From contig DUOG01000069.1 in NCBI GenBank assembly GCA_012838945.1, positions 1 through 44,083 on the forward strand: 44,083 bases of DNA, written 5' to 3'. The notes beneath the pieces are model-generated. The model did not search any database. It worked only from the letters and a program-made list of their open reading frames with translations, and was not told the origin of the DNA. Position numbers and translations under genes: made by a program. Origin of the DNA: Acholeplasmataceae bacterium. GTDB lineage: Bacteria; Bacillota_I; Bacilli_A; ML615J-28; CAG-313. Position 1 is the stretch's first letter. Each line of letters starts with the position of its first letter. Below are positions 1 to 8,656 of this stretch, piece by piece.

Positions 1-606
1 AATCAATCATTAGTCAATTATACCGAAATGTATAATCGGTTACTTGATGAAGGAAAAAAACCAAAAGAAGCTTTGGATGCAGTGTTGATGAGTATCTATC
101 AATTAATCGACACTTCAGCAAAAAACTTCTACAAGGTTACTGATGATCCGGCCTTAGTCCTTAGTGAATACTTCAATCCAAAAAATCTTGATATCGATGA
201 ACAAATAAGTATTATGAAGGATAAGACCGAAGTCTTAAACCGAACGATAAAGATTAAAGAAGCCGACGTTCAAAAATCCAAAAAAGAACGAGATCGATAT
301 TTAAAACAAATAAAGAAATTAGAAAAGACAAAAGCAGATCGCGAAGCCAAGAAACGTAAACAAATGGAAATCGCTAAAGCTAAAGCAGAACTATTAAAAG
401 AATACAAGCGACAAGTTGCTGAAGAACAAGAAAGACAACGTAAGCTTTATGAAAAGATTGCTCGTGAAGAACGAGCAAAGGAAGCGAAACGCCTAAAGGC
501 CTTAATGAAGAAGGAGAAAGAAAAAGAACGCTTAAAGCAAAAAGAAATGAAAGAAACTTCAAAATCTAAGGCTAAAACAAAAAAGGATACTAAAGTAGAA
601 GAATAA
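1..606 (+). CDS. lysine-rich coiled-coil protein, 5' end outside window
   Basis: The reading frame is already open at base 1 (NQSLVNYTE precedes the Met at base 28), so the ORF-track start at 28 is probably internal and the gene begins upstream. About 80 visible residues of mixed helical sequence are followed by a long, highly charged Lys/Glu/Arg stretch to the C terminus, which looks like continuous coiled coil ending in a Lys/Ser/Thr-rich tail (KSKAKTKKDTKVEE). No signal peptide, membrane segment or catalytic motif is visible in this part. I do not recognise a family. An intrinsic terminator follows directly. It is real coding sequence judging by length and the terminator, but its function is unknown. 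Confidence 0.75.
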   Translation, partial: NQSLVNYTEMYNRLLDEGKKPKEALDAVLMSIYQLIDTSAKNFYKVTDDPALVLSEYFNPKNLDIDEQISIMKDKTEVLNRTIKIKEADVQKSKKERDRYLKQIKKLEKTKADREAKKRKQMEIAKAKAELLKEYKRQVAEEQERQRKLYEKIAREERAKEAKRLKALMKKEKEKERLKQKEMKETSKSKAKTKKDTKVEE

Positions 607-630
607 AGTTAATAATAGATTATACAAAAT

Positions 631-654
631 AAAAAAGAGTTTAAACTCTTTTTT
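631..654 (+). terminator. intrinsic terminator
   Basis: AAAAAAGAGTTT followed by its exact complement AAACTCTTTTTT forms a fully self-complementary stem with a U-tract. It closes the unit of the coiled-coil gene just before the signal peptidase gene. Confidence 0.8.
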
Positions 655-672
655 ATCTTAAGGAGTGACAAC

Positions 673-1290
673 ATGAAAAAAGTATTTAAAACCCTGGGGA
701 GTGTTTTAACAGCCATTCTATTTTTCTTGTGTATAGTGGTGATTGTTAAATCAACCGTAGCAGCAAAACAAAATCGCCCTGCCTTCTTCTTCGGGTATGC
801 GATCAGTACAGTGGTTACTGAAAGTATGGAGCCAACCATTATGGTGGGTGATATTATCATCTATAAACAAGTTGATATATCAGAAGTGCAAGAAGGAGAC
901 ATTATTGTCTTTCGAAGTTTAGATCCCAAATTAAGAGGGGGAGCTGTAACCCATCGGGTTATTCGCACCAAATATGAGTATGGTGATTACTCACTAACTA
1001 CCAAAGGCGATAATAATGATAGTGAAGACTGGGATCCAGTAACTTCAGGTAACTTTTATGGTAAAGTTGTCACTTATGGTTCATTCTTTGGACTGGGAAA
1101 ACTGATTAAAAATGGACGCGGAATATTATTTATTCTCGTCATTACTGGTTTTTTAGTTCTTGCTTTGATGGAAGTTAAGTCAATCTATCTACATATTAAA
1201 GCAAACAAAGAAGAAGAATTAAAAAATAAAATGAAAGAAGAATTACTAAAGGAATTAGAAGAAGAAGGTATAGACATTAAAAATGATTAA
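673..1290 (+). CDS. sipW: signal peptidase I, SipW/archaeal-ER (S26B) type
   Basis: Membrane signal peptidase that cleaves signal peptides from exported proteins. The N terminus has a membrane segment (about residues 8-28). The nucleophile serine lies in TESMEPTI (Ser51), followed by GDIIIYK and GDIIVF. The THRVI motif (His94) replaces the lysine general base of the usual bacterial enzyme, and KGDNND (about 111-116) supplies the conserved acidic residue; this Ser-His-Asp pattern marks the S26B/SipW class. A second membrane segment lies near 148-172, followed by a charged helical tail. The SD AAGGAG lies just upstream. In Bacillus, SipW processes TasA and related matrix proteins; no such substrate is adjacent here, so its substrates are unknown. 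Confidence 0.9.
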   Translation: MKKVFKTLGSVLTAILFFLCIVVIVKSTVAAKQNRPAFFFGYAISTVVTESMEPTIMVGDIIIYKQVDISEVQEGDIIVFRSLDPKLRGGAVTHRVIRTKYEYGDYSLTTKGDNNDSEDWDPVTSGNFYGKVVTYGSFFGLGKLIKNGRGILFILVITGFLVLALMEVKSIYLHIKANKEEELKNKMKEELLKELEEEGIDIKND

Positions 1291-1338
1291 GAATCATAGT
1301 ATTCCAATAAGCATTCTTTATTGGAAGGAGGATTCCCT

Positions 1339-2094
1339 ATGAAAAGAATATTGAAAATAATAATCTTGTTAGTGTTAATGGTCGGTTTAGTTGGCTGTAA
1401 TAAGATCGATGAAATCTTTGATGATACGCTAAGCGGTGAAGAACTAAAGTTTAAGTTGATTGAAACACGTAATCGACTTCAAAAGCAAAATATTATAATC
1501 AAAGCCACCATCGACTTTGGGCTTATTCGGGGCATCGGAACCCAAGAAGGTTCTGGGGTGGTTATTGCGAGTGATGAAGTTTATTATTATATAATAACCA
1601 ATAGTCATGTGGTTGATTATAAAGGCACTGATACCTATAAATCAATAACGGTCAAAATGGGCACATATTTTGGTGATGAGTTTGAACCAGAACGCCTAAA
1701 TGGAAGTACCATATATGATTTGGCTCTTTTCAGAGTAGAAAAGGCTAAACTAACCAATGAGTTGGAGCCAATTAATATTGATGCTAGATATAATGATATT
1801 TTGATCTTTGGTGAGATGGTGCTAGCGGTAGGGAATCCAGGTCTTACTAAATTTAATGTTACCTTTGGTTCTTATGAAGGTACAGCAAATCTAAAAAATG
1901 TTAGTTATCTGGTCTTAAGACACAATGCTACCATCTTTGAAGGTAATAGTGGTGGTGCTTTAACTGATATTGATGGCAATCTCTTAGGTATCAATACCTG
2001 GGGTTATGAGGAAAGGATTAACCTCGGGTTTGCGATTGGCTTGGATGAGATTCATGACTTTTTAAATAGTTTTGACGAGTTAAGTGGAGCATAA
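1339..2094 (+). CDS. trypsin-fold serine protease lipoprotein (HtrA/DegP-like, no PDZ)
   Basis: The start is placed at the ATG at 1339 after the AAGGAGG site, not the TTG at 1321, because this gives a clean lipoprotein signal: MKRILK, a hydrophobic run and the lipobox LVGC with Cys20. The mature part is a chymotrypsin-fold protease with the full triad visible: His90 in TNSHVVD, Asp127 in IYDLALF and Ser204 in EGNSGGAL. The GSGVVI and AVGNPG motifs also match HtrA-type proteases. At 251 aa it ends straight after the protease domain, with no PDZ domain. It probably acts at the outer membrane face on misfolded or surface proteins. Its stop codon lies in the loop of its own terminator. Confidence 0.88.
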   Translation: MKRILKIIILLVLMVGLVGCNKIDEIFDDTLSGEELKFKLIETRNRLQKQNIIIKATIDFGLIRGIGTQEGSGVVIASDEVYYYIITNSHVVDYKGTDTYKSITVKMGTYFGDEFEPERLNGSTIYDLALFRVEKAKLTNELEPINIDARYNDILIFGEMVLAVGNPGLTKFNVTFGSYEGTANLKNVSYLVLRHNATIFEGNSGGALTDIDGNLLGINTWGYEERINLGFAIGLDEIHDFLNSFDELSGA

Positions 2095-2109
2095 AGCTCC
2101 ACTTTTTGT
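2082..2109 (+). terminator. intrinsic terminator overlapping the protease stop codon
   Basis: AAGTGGAGC and GCTCCACTT pair as a 9-bp stem around an ATAAA loop that contains the TAA stop of the protease gene, followed by TTTGTCTT. Confidence 0.85.
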
Positions 2110-2147
2110 CTTATTCCATATTTTAGATTATTTATTAAACAATATGA

Positions 2148-2177
2148 TTGCGCTGATGTGGTTAAAAATGTTAAAAT
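2148..2177 (+). promoter_or_regulatory. possible sigma-A promoter for the aminotransferase gene
   Basis: TTGCGC and TAAAAT are separated by 18 bp, directly after a terminator and just before the aminotransferase ribosome site. Both boxes are imperfect, so this is a tentative call. The transcription start would lie very close to the SD. Confidence 0.4.
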
Positions 2178-2193
2178 ATTAGTGGAGGTAGTT

Positions 2194-3435
2194 ATGTTGA
2201 TTAAAGCTGTTAGAACATTTGAAAAAGATCAAACCAAAGGTGATATTACTAAAATATCAAATATCGCCAAAGAGCGAAAAATGTCTAATCCGCGTGTTGT
2301 TGATGGTACCATAGGTGCTTTATATAATGATGATGGACATTTCTTTGCTTTCAAATCAATTGATAATGTGATTGATAAATTGCAAGATATTGATAAATAT
2401 CCTTATGCACCAATTAATGGTGGTGCCATTTATCAGACCCAGGTTTTACAGTGGGTGTTTGGCCCTTTTTTAGCACGGGTGGTTGCTGAGAAACATCTGG
2501 CTGTTTGTGCTACCCCAGGGGGGACTGGAGCTTTATCAATTGCCCTTTATCATTACTTAGATATTAATGAGACCTTACTAATCCCTGATTTAAACTGGCC
2601 AGTTTATGAGCATCTTGCGAAAGAGTTTGGAATTAATGTGAGTACATATCATCTGTTTAGAGATGACTGTTTTAATATTGAAGGTTTTATCGAGGCAGCG
2701 GATGCTATTGTTAAAAAAGAAGGTAAGTTAGTTACAATTATTAATAATCCAAATCATAATCCAACTGGTTTTAGTATGACCTATGAGGACTTGTATCAAT
2801 TAGGTGATTATTTTAAACGACTAGAGGAAGAAAATATTCCAGTAGTCTTTATCTATGATGTTGCCTATATTGATTATTGGGATTATCAAAATGGTCGTAA
2901 GGGTTTAAACATTGTCTGTGACTATGGGAAAAATGTTTTAACGCTTGTTACTTTTAGCGCCTCAAAATCTTTTGGTATATATGGGATGCGATTAGGTGCT
3001 CTAATCGCAATCAACCAAGAAGAAAAGGTTATTGAAGATTTTAGGACTTGGTCAACGGTAGCCTGTCGAACTAGATGGGGAACCCCTAATCGAATTGCTT
3101 TAAGTATCTTTAATCAAATTGTAACTAATAAAGAAGATCGTGATGAATTCATGTCGGAATTGAAGAAGGCTCAAGAGTTACTTTTCAACCGATCAGATTT
3201 CTTCATAAGAAAAGTTAAAGAATATAATATTCCAATTTATCCTTATCAAGGAGGATTCTTTGCGATTATCAAGGTTCAAGACAGTTTGCACCTTTATGAA
3301 TATCTAAAAGATCTAGATATTTTTGGGGTGCCGTTTGACAGCGGATTTAGGTTAGCACTTAGTTCAATGTCAATAAAAGACATTGATAAAACCTTAATTG
3401 CGATTCGTCAATATTTTGAAATTTATCGGATGTAA
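2194..3435 (+). CDS. PLP-dependent class I/II aminotransferase
   Basis: Fold type I aminotransferase that moves an amino group between an amino acid and a 2-oxo acid. The ATG at 2194 follows GTGGAGGT with normal spacing and is preferred over the GTG at 2158. Visible motifs (numbered from this start) are the PLP-binding NNPNHNPTG near 185-193, the Asp of IYDVAYID near 222, and the Schiff-base lysine in SASKSFGIYGMRLG near Lys258. The N-terminal segment FEKDQTKGDITKISNIAKE is an extension before the core. Substrate cannot be read from the sequence; aspartate or aromatic aminotransferase is plausible. It stands alone, followed by the lysine-riboswitch promoter, so it is not part of the riboswitch unit. 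Confidence 0.85.
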   Translation: MLIKAVRTFEKDQTKGDITKISNIAKERKMSNPRVVDGTIGALYNDDGHFFAFKSIDNVIDKLQDIDKYPYAPINGGAIYQTQVLQWVFGPFLARVVAEKHLAVCATPGGTGALSIALYHYLDINETLLIPDLNWPVYEHLAKEFGINVSTYHLFRDDCFNIEGFIEAADAIVKKEGKLVTIINNPNHNPTGFSMTYEDLYQLGDYFKRLEEENIPVVFIYDVAYIDYWDYQNGRKGLNIVCDYGKNVLTLVTFSASKSFGIYGMRLGALIAINQEEKVIEDFRTWSTVACRTRWGTPNRIALSIFNQIVTNKEDRDEFMSELKKAQELLFNRSDFFIRKVKEYNIPIYPYQGGFFAIIKVQDSLHLYEYLKDLDIFGVPFDSGFRLALSSMSIKDIDKTLIAIRQYFEIYRM

Positions 3436-3456
3436 TCGTTATCATGAAAAAGTAGG

Positions 3457-3486
3457 TTGACATTTTTAACTCTTGTATCATATAAT
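3457..3486 (+). promoter_or_regulatory. sigma-A promoter of the lysine-riboswitch operon
   Basis: Perfect -35 TTGACA (3457-3462) and perfect -10 TATAAT (3481-3486) separated by 18 bp. It reads into the riboswitch leader. Confidence 0.9.
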
Positions 3487-3516
3487 ATTAATGCATAAAA
3501 ATAAAAAAAGAATCTC

Positions 3517-3680
3517 AAGATAGAGGTAGCGGTGCAGATGAGTATAGTACTGAGCTGGCAGGCAATGAAGTACTAGAAAGGCAACCACCGCCGAGTAGTT
3601 TTTCGAGGCATCGGAAAGCTACGGGGTTATAGGGAATACCTATAACACTCCTACTTATAACTAAGTAGAGGCGCTAGCTT
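3517..3680 (+). ncRNA. lysine riboswitch (L box)
   Basis: This untranslated leader carries the L-box core in order: GATAGAGGTAGCG at the 5' side, ATGAGTATAG, then GAAAGGCAACCACCGCCGAG, a CGGGGTTATAGG stem with loop, and the closing AGGCGCTAGCTT. The 5' AAGATAG can pair with 3' CTAGCTT to form P1 with one mismatch. A strong promoter lies upstream and an intrinsic terminator lies between the aptamer and the first gene. This arrangement suggests that lysine binding promotes termination and shuts off the ABC importer. The identification rests on conserved core sequence; exact ends are approximate. Confidence 0.92.
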
Positions 3681-3712
3681 TTAATATATTTAATATTGAA
3701 AGAATAAATTTG

Positions 3713-3732
3713 GCGTCTTTGACGCTTTTTTT
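3713..3732 (+). terminator. riboswitch expression-platform terminator
   Basis: GCGTC, a TTT loop and GACGC are followed by a run of seven T, between the lysine aptamer and the importer genes. It is the likely lysine-controlled terminator. The aptamer's closing GGCGCTAGC region has no long obvious complement here, so the antiterminator pairing is not resolved by eye. Confidence 0.8.
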
Positions 3733-3767
3733 ATTTTTATAGTATTAAATTTTAAGGAGAGAACGAA

Positions 3768-4592
3768 TTGAAAAGATTTTTTATCGTTTTAACAATTATT
3801 TTTGTAGGCGTCCTTGTTAGCGGGTGCCGAAATGATGAGGAGACCTTAGTGGTCGGTTTGGAGTGTAATTATCCTCCATTTAACTGGACAACAATGACAA
3901 CTAATGAACATACAGTGAAGATTGCTGATGTGGTTGGTTATGCTGATGGTTATGATATTGTGATGGCTAGGAGGATTGCTGAAGAATTAGGTTATAAATT
4001 AGTCATTAAGAAGTTACCTTGGGAAGGGCTAATTGAAGCATTGAATTCTGGAATGATTGATTTAATCATCGCTGGCATGAGTCCTACCGCTGAACGAAAA
4101 GAAAACATTGACTTTACAGAGCCGTATTATATTTCAAAACAATGTATCGTTGTAAGAACTGACTCAGCTTATGCTAATGCAACTAGTATTGCTGATTTTA
4201 ATGGTGCAAAAATGATTGCTCAAAATGGCACTTTACAAAATGATTTAATTGACCAAATTACTGGGTCTACACGCCTTGCGCCAAGAAACTCATATCCTGA
4301 GTTATTCATTGCTTTAGAAGCGGGGGTTGCTGATGGAGTGATTGCAGAAGACCCAGTTGCCAAGTTGTATGCAAACAATAACCCGGCCTTTAAAGTTATC
4401 ACTTTTAGTGAAGGAAATGGCTTTAATGTAACGCTTGAACAAGAGGCTGTATCAATTGGCCTTAAAAAAGGCAATCAAGAGTTAGCAAATCAAATAAATG
4501 AAGTGTTAGCATCTATTAGTGAACAAGAACGTGATGCTTGGATGCAAGCAGCAGCAAACCGTTATCTTGCCTTAAACCCTAGTGGTGAATAA
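3768..4592 (+). CDS. amino-acid ABC transporter substrate-binding lipoprotein, probably lysine
   Basis: Extracellular solute-binding protein, family 3. It starts at TTG (3768) after AAGGAGAG. The lipoprotein signal MKRFFIVLT...LVSGC gives Cys20 as the lipidation site. The two-lobe binding fold is marked by GLECNYPPFNW near the N terminus, GYDIVMARRIAEELG, the hinge-region SGMIDLIIAGMSPTAERKENIDFTEPYY, and GVADGVIAEDPVA. It captures substrate outside the membrane and delivers it to the permease that starts three bases after its stop. Lysine specificity is inferred from the riboswitch that controls it, not from binding-site residues. Confidence 0.9.
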   Translation: MKRFFIVLTIIFVGVLVSGCRNDEETLVVGLECNYPPFNWTTMTTNEHTVKIADVVGYADGYDIVMARRIAEELGYKLVIKKLPWEGLIEALNSGMIDLIIAGMSPTAERKENIDFTEPYYISKQCIVVRTDSAYANATSIADFNGAKMIAQNGTLQNDLIDQITGSTRLAPRNSYPELFIALEAGVADGVIAEDPVAKLYANNNPAFKVITFSEGNGFNVTLEQEAVSIGLKKGNQELANQINEVLASISEQERDAWMQAAANRYLALNPSGE

Positions 4593-4594
4593 TA

Positions 4595-5344
4595 ATGTAC
4601 TGGTTAGCTTCAAGAACACCATTCATTGAAATCATCATCAAAATTATCAAGAATTTTTGGCCTCTCCTCGTTCAAGGTTTAGGCGTTACTTTGTTACTTT
4701 CAACTGCTGGAACTATTTTTGGTTTCATCATTGCCTTGCCACTTGGGTCAATGAAATTGGCTCGACCCGCCAAAAGTGATTCTCGTTTTGTTGCTTTTTT
4801 CAAAAGAGTAAGCAAAGGATTTAGCAGTTTATATATTACCTTGTTTCGGGGAACACCAATGATTGTTCAAGGAATAATATTTTACTATGGTCTTTATAAG
4901 ATCGGGATTAAATGGAGCCCGCTTGCTGCTGGTCTAACGGTAGTGTCACTAAATACTGCCGCATATATTGCTGAAATTATTCGGGGCGGCATTATGTCTA
5001 TTGATCCAGGTCAAATGGAGGCATCAAGAAGTTTAGGCTTTAGTCATTTTCGAAGTATGATTTTAGTAGTTTTACCTCAAGCGATTAAAAACTCAATCCC
5101 TGCGATCATCAATGAGTTTATTATTAATATTAAAGATACTGCTGTTCTTTCGGTAATTGGTGTTGTTGATATATATAATGCATCATATACTGGGGGAATC
5201 ACCTATGGTGTTTACTTTGAAGCAGCCACTATTGCAGCAACCATCTACCTTATCTTAACCCTTACTACCACCAAAATTGGTTCTTATATTGAAAAGCGCC
5301 TCAATACTGTTTCAAAAAGTACCAATCTAAAGGAGGCTAACTAG
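4595..5344 (+). CDS. amino-acid ABC transporter permease (HisM family), probably lysine
   Basis: Membrane channel subunit of the importer. It contains several hydrophobic helices, the family segment [20 protein letters not shown] near 87-106, and the EAA coupling motif [23 protein letters not shown] near 141-163 that contacts the ATPase. The region between the first two helices ([17 protein letters not shown]) is a basic cytoplasmic loop. It sits between the binding-protein and ATPase genes with a 2-base gap and a 1-base overlap, so all three are translated from one message. Single permease type, acting as a homodimer in known relatives. Confidence 0.9.
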   Translation: MYWLASRTPFIEIIIKIIKNFWPLLVQGLGVTLLLSTAGTIFGFIIALPLGSMKLARPAKSDSRFVAFFKRVSKGFSSLYITLFRGTPMIVQGIIFYYGLYKIGIKWSPLAAGLTVVSLNTAAYIAEIIRGGIMSIDPGQMEASRSLGFSHFRSMILVVLPQAIKNSIPAIINEFIINIKDTAVLSVIGVVDIYNASYTGGITYGVYFEAATIAATIYLILTLTTTKIGSYIEKRLNTVSKSTNLKEAN

Positions 5345-6084
5345 TGGAACCGCTAATTAAAGTTGAAAAGTTAGTAAAAAAATATGATGGAAAAATCATT
5401 GTTGATGAGATTGATTTTGAGGTTTATCCTAATGAGGTAGTGTGTATCATTGGTCCTAGTGGTAGTGGGAAGACCACCCTTCTAAGATGTTTGAATCGTT
5501 TAGTGGAAGCTGATGGCGGAAGTATCTATTTTAAGGGAGATAGAATTAATGATAATGATTATGATATTAATGCCATGCGGATGCAAGTAGGAATGGTTTT
5601 TCAAAACTTCAATTTATTCAACAATTATAACGTCTTAGAAAATTGTACACTCGCTCCAATCAAACTAAAAAAGCTTTCCAAAAATGAGGCTAATAATATT
5701 GCGAGAAACTATTTAGCTAAGGTCGGAATGAGTGATTTTGCTAATAGTGATCCACGTTCTTTAAGTGGAGGTCAAAAACAAAGGGTAGCGATTGCCCGGG
5801 CTTTATCGATGAATCCATCATTAATGCTCTTTGATGAGCCGACTAGTGCTCTTGACCCAATGATGGTAGGAGAAGTCCTGGAAGTTATGAAGGATCTGGC
5901 GAAACAAAAAATGACAATGGTGATAGTCACTCATGAAATGAGTTTTGCAAGAGACGTTGCTACCAGGGTAATCTTTATGGACCAAGGTAAGATCATTGAA
6001 AGTGGTCGCCCAGAAGTCTTATTTACCAATCCAAGTGATCAAAGAACTAAAGATTTCTTAAAAAGATATATGAATCAGTTTTAG
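5344..6084 (+). CDS. amino-acid ABC transporter ATP-binding protein, probably lysine
   Basis: Cytoplasmic ATPase that powers the importer. Walker A is GPSGSGKTT (near 37-45), the Q-loop is [11 protein letters not shown], the signature is [15 protein letters not shown], Walker B is [13 protein letters not shown], and the switch histidine is in IVTHEM. Length (246 aa) and the family sequence match the GlnQ/HisP type. It starts at GTG overlapping the permease stop by one base, with AAAGGAGG upstream. An intrinsic terminator follows, ending the riboswitch-controlled operon. Confidence 0.95.
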   Translation: MEPLIKVEKLVKKYDGKIIVDEIDFEVYPNEVVCIIGPSGSGKTTLLRCLNRLVEADGGSIYFKGDRINDNDYDINAMRMQVGMVFQNFNLFNNYNVLENCTLAPIKLKKLSKNEANNIARNYLAKVGMSDFANSDPRSLSGGQKQRVAIARALSMNPSLMLFDEPTSALDPMMVGEVLEVMKDLAKQKMTMVIVTHEMSFARDVATRVIFMDQGKIIESGRPEVLFTNPSDQRTKDFLKRYMNQF

Positions 6085-6090
6085 TATTTT

Positions 6091-6128
6091 AAGGATTTCT
6101 AACATTAGAAATCCTTATCTTCATTTTT
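6091..6128 (+). terminator. intrinsic terminator after the ABC importer
   Basis: AAGGATTTCTAA and TTAGAAATCCTT form a 12-bp stem with a very short loop, followed by ATCTTCATTTTT. Confidence 0.8.
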
Positions 6129-6138
6129 ACACTATTTA

Positions 6139-6167
6139 TTGCTAAAATGGATAAAAAAGTATATAAT
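6139..6167 (+). promoter_or_regulatory. sigma-A promoter of the decarboxylase operon
   Basis: -35 TTGCTA (6139-6144), 17-bp spacer, -10 TATAAT (6162-6167). It lies after the importer terminator and implies a leader of more than 100 bases before the decarboxylase start. Confidence 0.75.
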
Positions 6168-6242
6168 AATGAATGTAAATTTAATGCTTTATTGATGAAA
6201 GAGTAGTAAAATAATACATCGAGATATGACTTATTAATTAAG

Positions 6243-6291
6243 AAGGAGGAACTATTTCTAAAGTATCTTTAGAAATAATAAATAAAAAATG
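6243..6291 (+). promoter_or_regulatory. ribosome site with a perfect hairpin in the SD-AUG spacer
   Basis: The strong SD AAGGAGGA (6243-6250) lies 38 bases before the decarboxylase ATG at 6289, too far for normal initiation. Between them TATTTCTAAAG (6253-6263) and CTTTAGAAATA (6267-6277) are perfect 11-bp complements around a TAT loop. Folding would shorten the effective spacer to about 13 bases. There is no T-run, so it is not a terminator. An in-frame stop lies directly upstream of the ATG, so no longer protein is possible in that frame. A non-standard ATT at 6254 could open a 12-codon leader whose TGA overlaps the ATG. Confidence 0.7.
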
Positions 6292-7779
6292 AAGAGTGAT
6301 GAAAAACAGTCCCAAACACCCTTTTTTACGGCCTTGAAAGATTATGTTAAAAGTGGCGTAGCACCCTTTGATGTTCCAGGCCATAAATTAGGACGTATCC
6401 AAAATGATATGATTAAAGAACTGGGCGATAGCATCTTTTTATATGATGCTAATGCTCCCTATGGATTAGATAATTTGAGTAATCCGCGTGGTGTAATTAA
6501 AGAAGCAGAAAACTTATGTGCCGAACTCTTCAATGCTGATGCGGCTTATTTTATCGTTGGTGGGACCACTACTGCTATTCACGCTATGATCATGAGCACC
6601 TGCCGGGCTCGTGATACCGTATTATTACCGCGTAATGTTCATAAGTCAATTGTCAATGCGCTGGTCTTAAGTGGGGCAGTCCCAGTGTTTATGAAACCAT
6701 TAATTGATGAGGAATATGGCTTTGCTAATTCAGTTCCTTTTGAAGAAGCCAAAAGGGCCATTGATGAAAACCCCGATGCCAAAGCAATTGTCTTGCTAAA
6801 TCCAACCTATTTTGGAGCGGTCAGTGACTTAAAGCGAATTTGTGATTATGCTCATGAACGAAACATTTCGGTTCTTGTTGATGAGGCTCATGGGACCCAG
6901 TTTGCTTTTAATGATCAACTACCGTTAAGTGCTATGGAAGCAGGGGCTGATATGGCAGCTACCTCAATGCATAAAACTGGTGGTTCATTAACTCAAAGTT
7001 CAATTCTCTTGTGTAAGGGATCACGTAATAATTATGAATATATTAGAACCGTATTAAATATACTACAAAGTACTTCTCCATCTAGTTTGCTCCTTGCCAG
7101 TCTAGATGTCGCTCGTAAATCTTTAGCCGAAAATGGTTATGAGTTAACGAGTCGTGCTATCGAGATGAGAAACTATGCGGTGAATAAATTGAAGGACTTA
7201 AAAAGGGCTAAAGTCTTAGATGAAGATTACTTTTTAGAAAATGGTGTCTTTAATTATGATAAGACACGACTAGTAGTTAGTTTCAAAGATATGGGGTATT
7301 CTGGTTTTGCTATATATCGCTTGTTGAAAGAAAAATATAATATTCAAGCCGAACTGGGTGAAAAGTATGTAGTGCTCTTTATCTTTACTGGGGGAACAAC
7401 TCTTAATGATGTCAATCGATTAGTGGAAGCCATCAAAGATATTGATCAAATAGAAGTTGATCAAGTGTTTGATGAGGATTTCCTTTTTGGCCATCATTTC
7501 CCTGAGTATGTGGTGCGACCTCGTGAGGCCTTTCACGCTCCAAAGAAATATGTTAATTATCTAGACGCTAAAGGTGAAATAAGTGCTGAATCAATTATGA
7601 TTTACCCACCAGGAATTCCGTTAGTTATTATGGGTGAACGAATTGATGATAATGTTATGAAAACCATCAAGTTTTATTTGATGAAGGGCTTTACTATTTT
7701 GAAAGATAGTGCTGGCGAGTTTATTAAAGTAATTGATACCGAAAATTGGATCAAAAGGAGTGATGAAGATGAAATTTAA
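6289..7779 (+). CDS. speA: Orn/Lys/Arg decarboxylase family protein, probably arginine decarboxylase
   Basis: PLP-dependent fold type I decarboxylase, 496 aa, the size of Bacillus SpeA. Motifs are VPGHKLG near the N terminus, FIVGGTTTAIHAM near 88-100 (PLP phosphate region), VDEAHGTQF with Asp198 and His201, and the Schiff-base lysine in TSMHKTGGSLTQSS (Lys229). The next gene, overlapping by 11 bases, is agmatinase-like, so arginine to agmatine to putrescine is the most consistent pathway. Lysine decarboxylation is the alternative, given the lysine-regulated importer just upstream. It has its own promoter and the unusual hairpin leader described separately. Confidence 0.88.
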   Translation: MKSDEKQSQTPFFTALKDYVKSGVAPFDVPGHKLGRIQNDMIKELGDSIFLYDANAPYGLDNLSNPRGVIKEAENLCAELFNADAAYFIVGGTTTAIHAMIMSTCRARDTVLLPRNVHKSIVNALVLSGAVPVFMKPLIDEEYGFANSVPFEEAKRAIDENPDAKAIVLLNPTYFGAVSDLKRICDYAHERNISVLVDEAHGTQFAFNDQLPLSAMEAGADMAATSMHKTGGSLTQSSILLCKGSRNNYEYIRTVLNILQSTSPSSLLLASLDVARKSLAENGYELTSRAIEMRNYAVNKLKDLKRAKVLDEDYFLENGVFNYDKTRLVVSFKDMGYSGFAIYRLLKEKYNIQAELGEKYVVLFIFTGGTTLNDVNRLVEAIKDIDQIEVDQVFDEDFLFGHHFPEYVVRPREAFHAPKKYVNYLDAKGEISAESIMIYPPGIPLVIMGERIDDNVMKTIKFYLMKGFTILKDSAGEFIKVIDTENWIKRSDEDEI

Positions 7780-8656
7780 AAGAGTATATCCTCCATTTCA
7801 AAGTTGTGATAGTACTTATGAGCGATCAGATGTCGTTATTTTTAGTTGTCCAATGGATACAACAACTTCCTTTAGACCGGGAACAAGGTTTGCTGGAAGT
7901 AGTATAAGAGTTGATTCGTTTGGGGTTGAATGGTACTCTCCATATTGGGATATGGATTTAAAAGATTATTTTACTTGTGATGTTGGCGATTTGGATTTGC
8001 CGATTGGTGATGTTAAAAAAGCTTTAAAGGTAATTTACAATGCTACCAAGACTATTATTAATGATGATAAGAAAGTAATGATGGTTGGTGGGGAACATTT
8101 AGTATCTTACGGTGTTATTAAAGCACTAGTTACTAAATATCCGGATCTACACATCATCCACCTTGATGCCCATACTGATTTACGCGATGAGTTCTTTGGG
8201 AATAAATTCTCACATGCGACAGTTATCCGTAGAGCCTTTGACCTTCTTGGTCCGGGACGGATCTTCCAATTTGGGATTAGATCCGGTGATCGCAGTGAAT
8301 TTGCATGGGCTGCAGAGGGTAATACTTATCTACAAAAATTTGACTTAACTGGACTTGAAGAGATAATTGAAGTGATTAAAGACCATCCTGTCTATATTAC
8401 TATTGACTTAGATGTCTTAGACCCAGCGGTATTTCCGGGGACTGGTACTCCAGAACCAGGAGGGATCACTTATAAAGAATTGTTAGATGCTATTTATTCA
8501 TTTAGAAAGCTTCATCATATCGTGGGCTGTGACATTGTTGAACTTGCTCCGCACTATGATCACTCAGGAGCTTCAACTGCCGTTGCTTGTAAAACACTTA
8601 GGGAGTTAATTTTACTACTTCACCGAAATGTCAAACATGAAAAAGATCATCGCTAA
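7769..8656 (+). CDS. speB: agmatinase / arginase-family ureohydrolase
   Basis: Manganese ureohydrolase expected to convert agmatine to putrescine and urea. The ATG at 7769 is chosen because AAAAGGAG lies 8 bases upstream; the 7763 ATG is too close. All binuclear metal motifs are present: GGEH, HLDAHTDLRDEF and TIDLDVLDPAVFPGTGTPEPGG, followed by GCDIVELAP. The EPGG sequence and 295-aa length fit agmatinase better than arginase. It overlaps the decarboxylase gene by 11 bases, so the two are translationally coupled. Related enzymes (formimidoylglutamase, guanidinobutyrase) cannot be excluded from sequence alone. Confidence 0.88.
   Translation: MKFKRVYPPFQSCDSTYERSDVVIFSCPMDTTTSFRPGTRFAGSSIRVDSFGVEWYSPYWDMDLKDYFTCDVGDLDLPIGDVKKALKVIYNATKTIINDDKKVMMVGGEHLVSYGVIKALVTKYPDLHIIHLDAHTDLRDEFFGNKFSHATVIRRAFDLLGPGRIFQFGIRSGDRSEFAWAAEGNTYLQKFDLTGLEEIIEVIKDHPVYITIDLDVLDPAVFPGTGTPEPGGITYKELLDAIYSFRKLHHIVGCDIVELAPHYDHSGASTAVACKTLRELILLLHRNVKHEKDHR

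Noticed and set aside
380-562. Minus-strand ORF inside the coiled-coil gene, and similar ORFs elsewhere (4220, 10795, 13021, 13653, 15730, 19400, 33007, 33640)
   Set aside because: They lie wholly within well-supported plus-strand genes, have low-complexity or unlikely protein sequences and lack plausible ribosome sites.
8163-8348. Plus-strand 61-aa ORF inside the agmatinase gene
   Set aside because: It is an out-of-frame shadow of a gene with intact metal-binding motifs.
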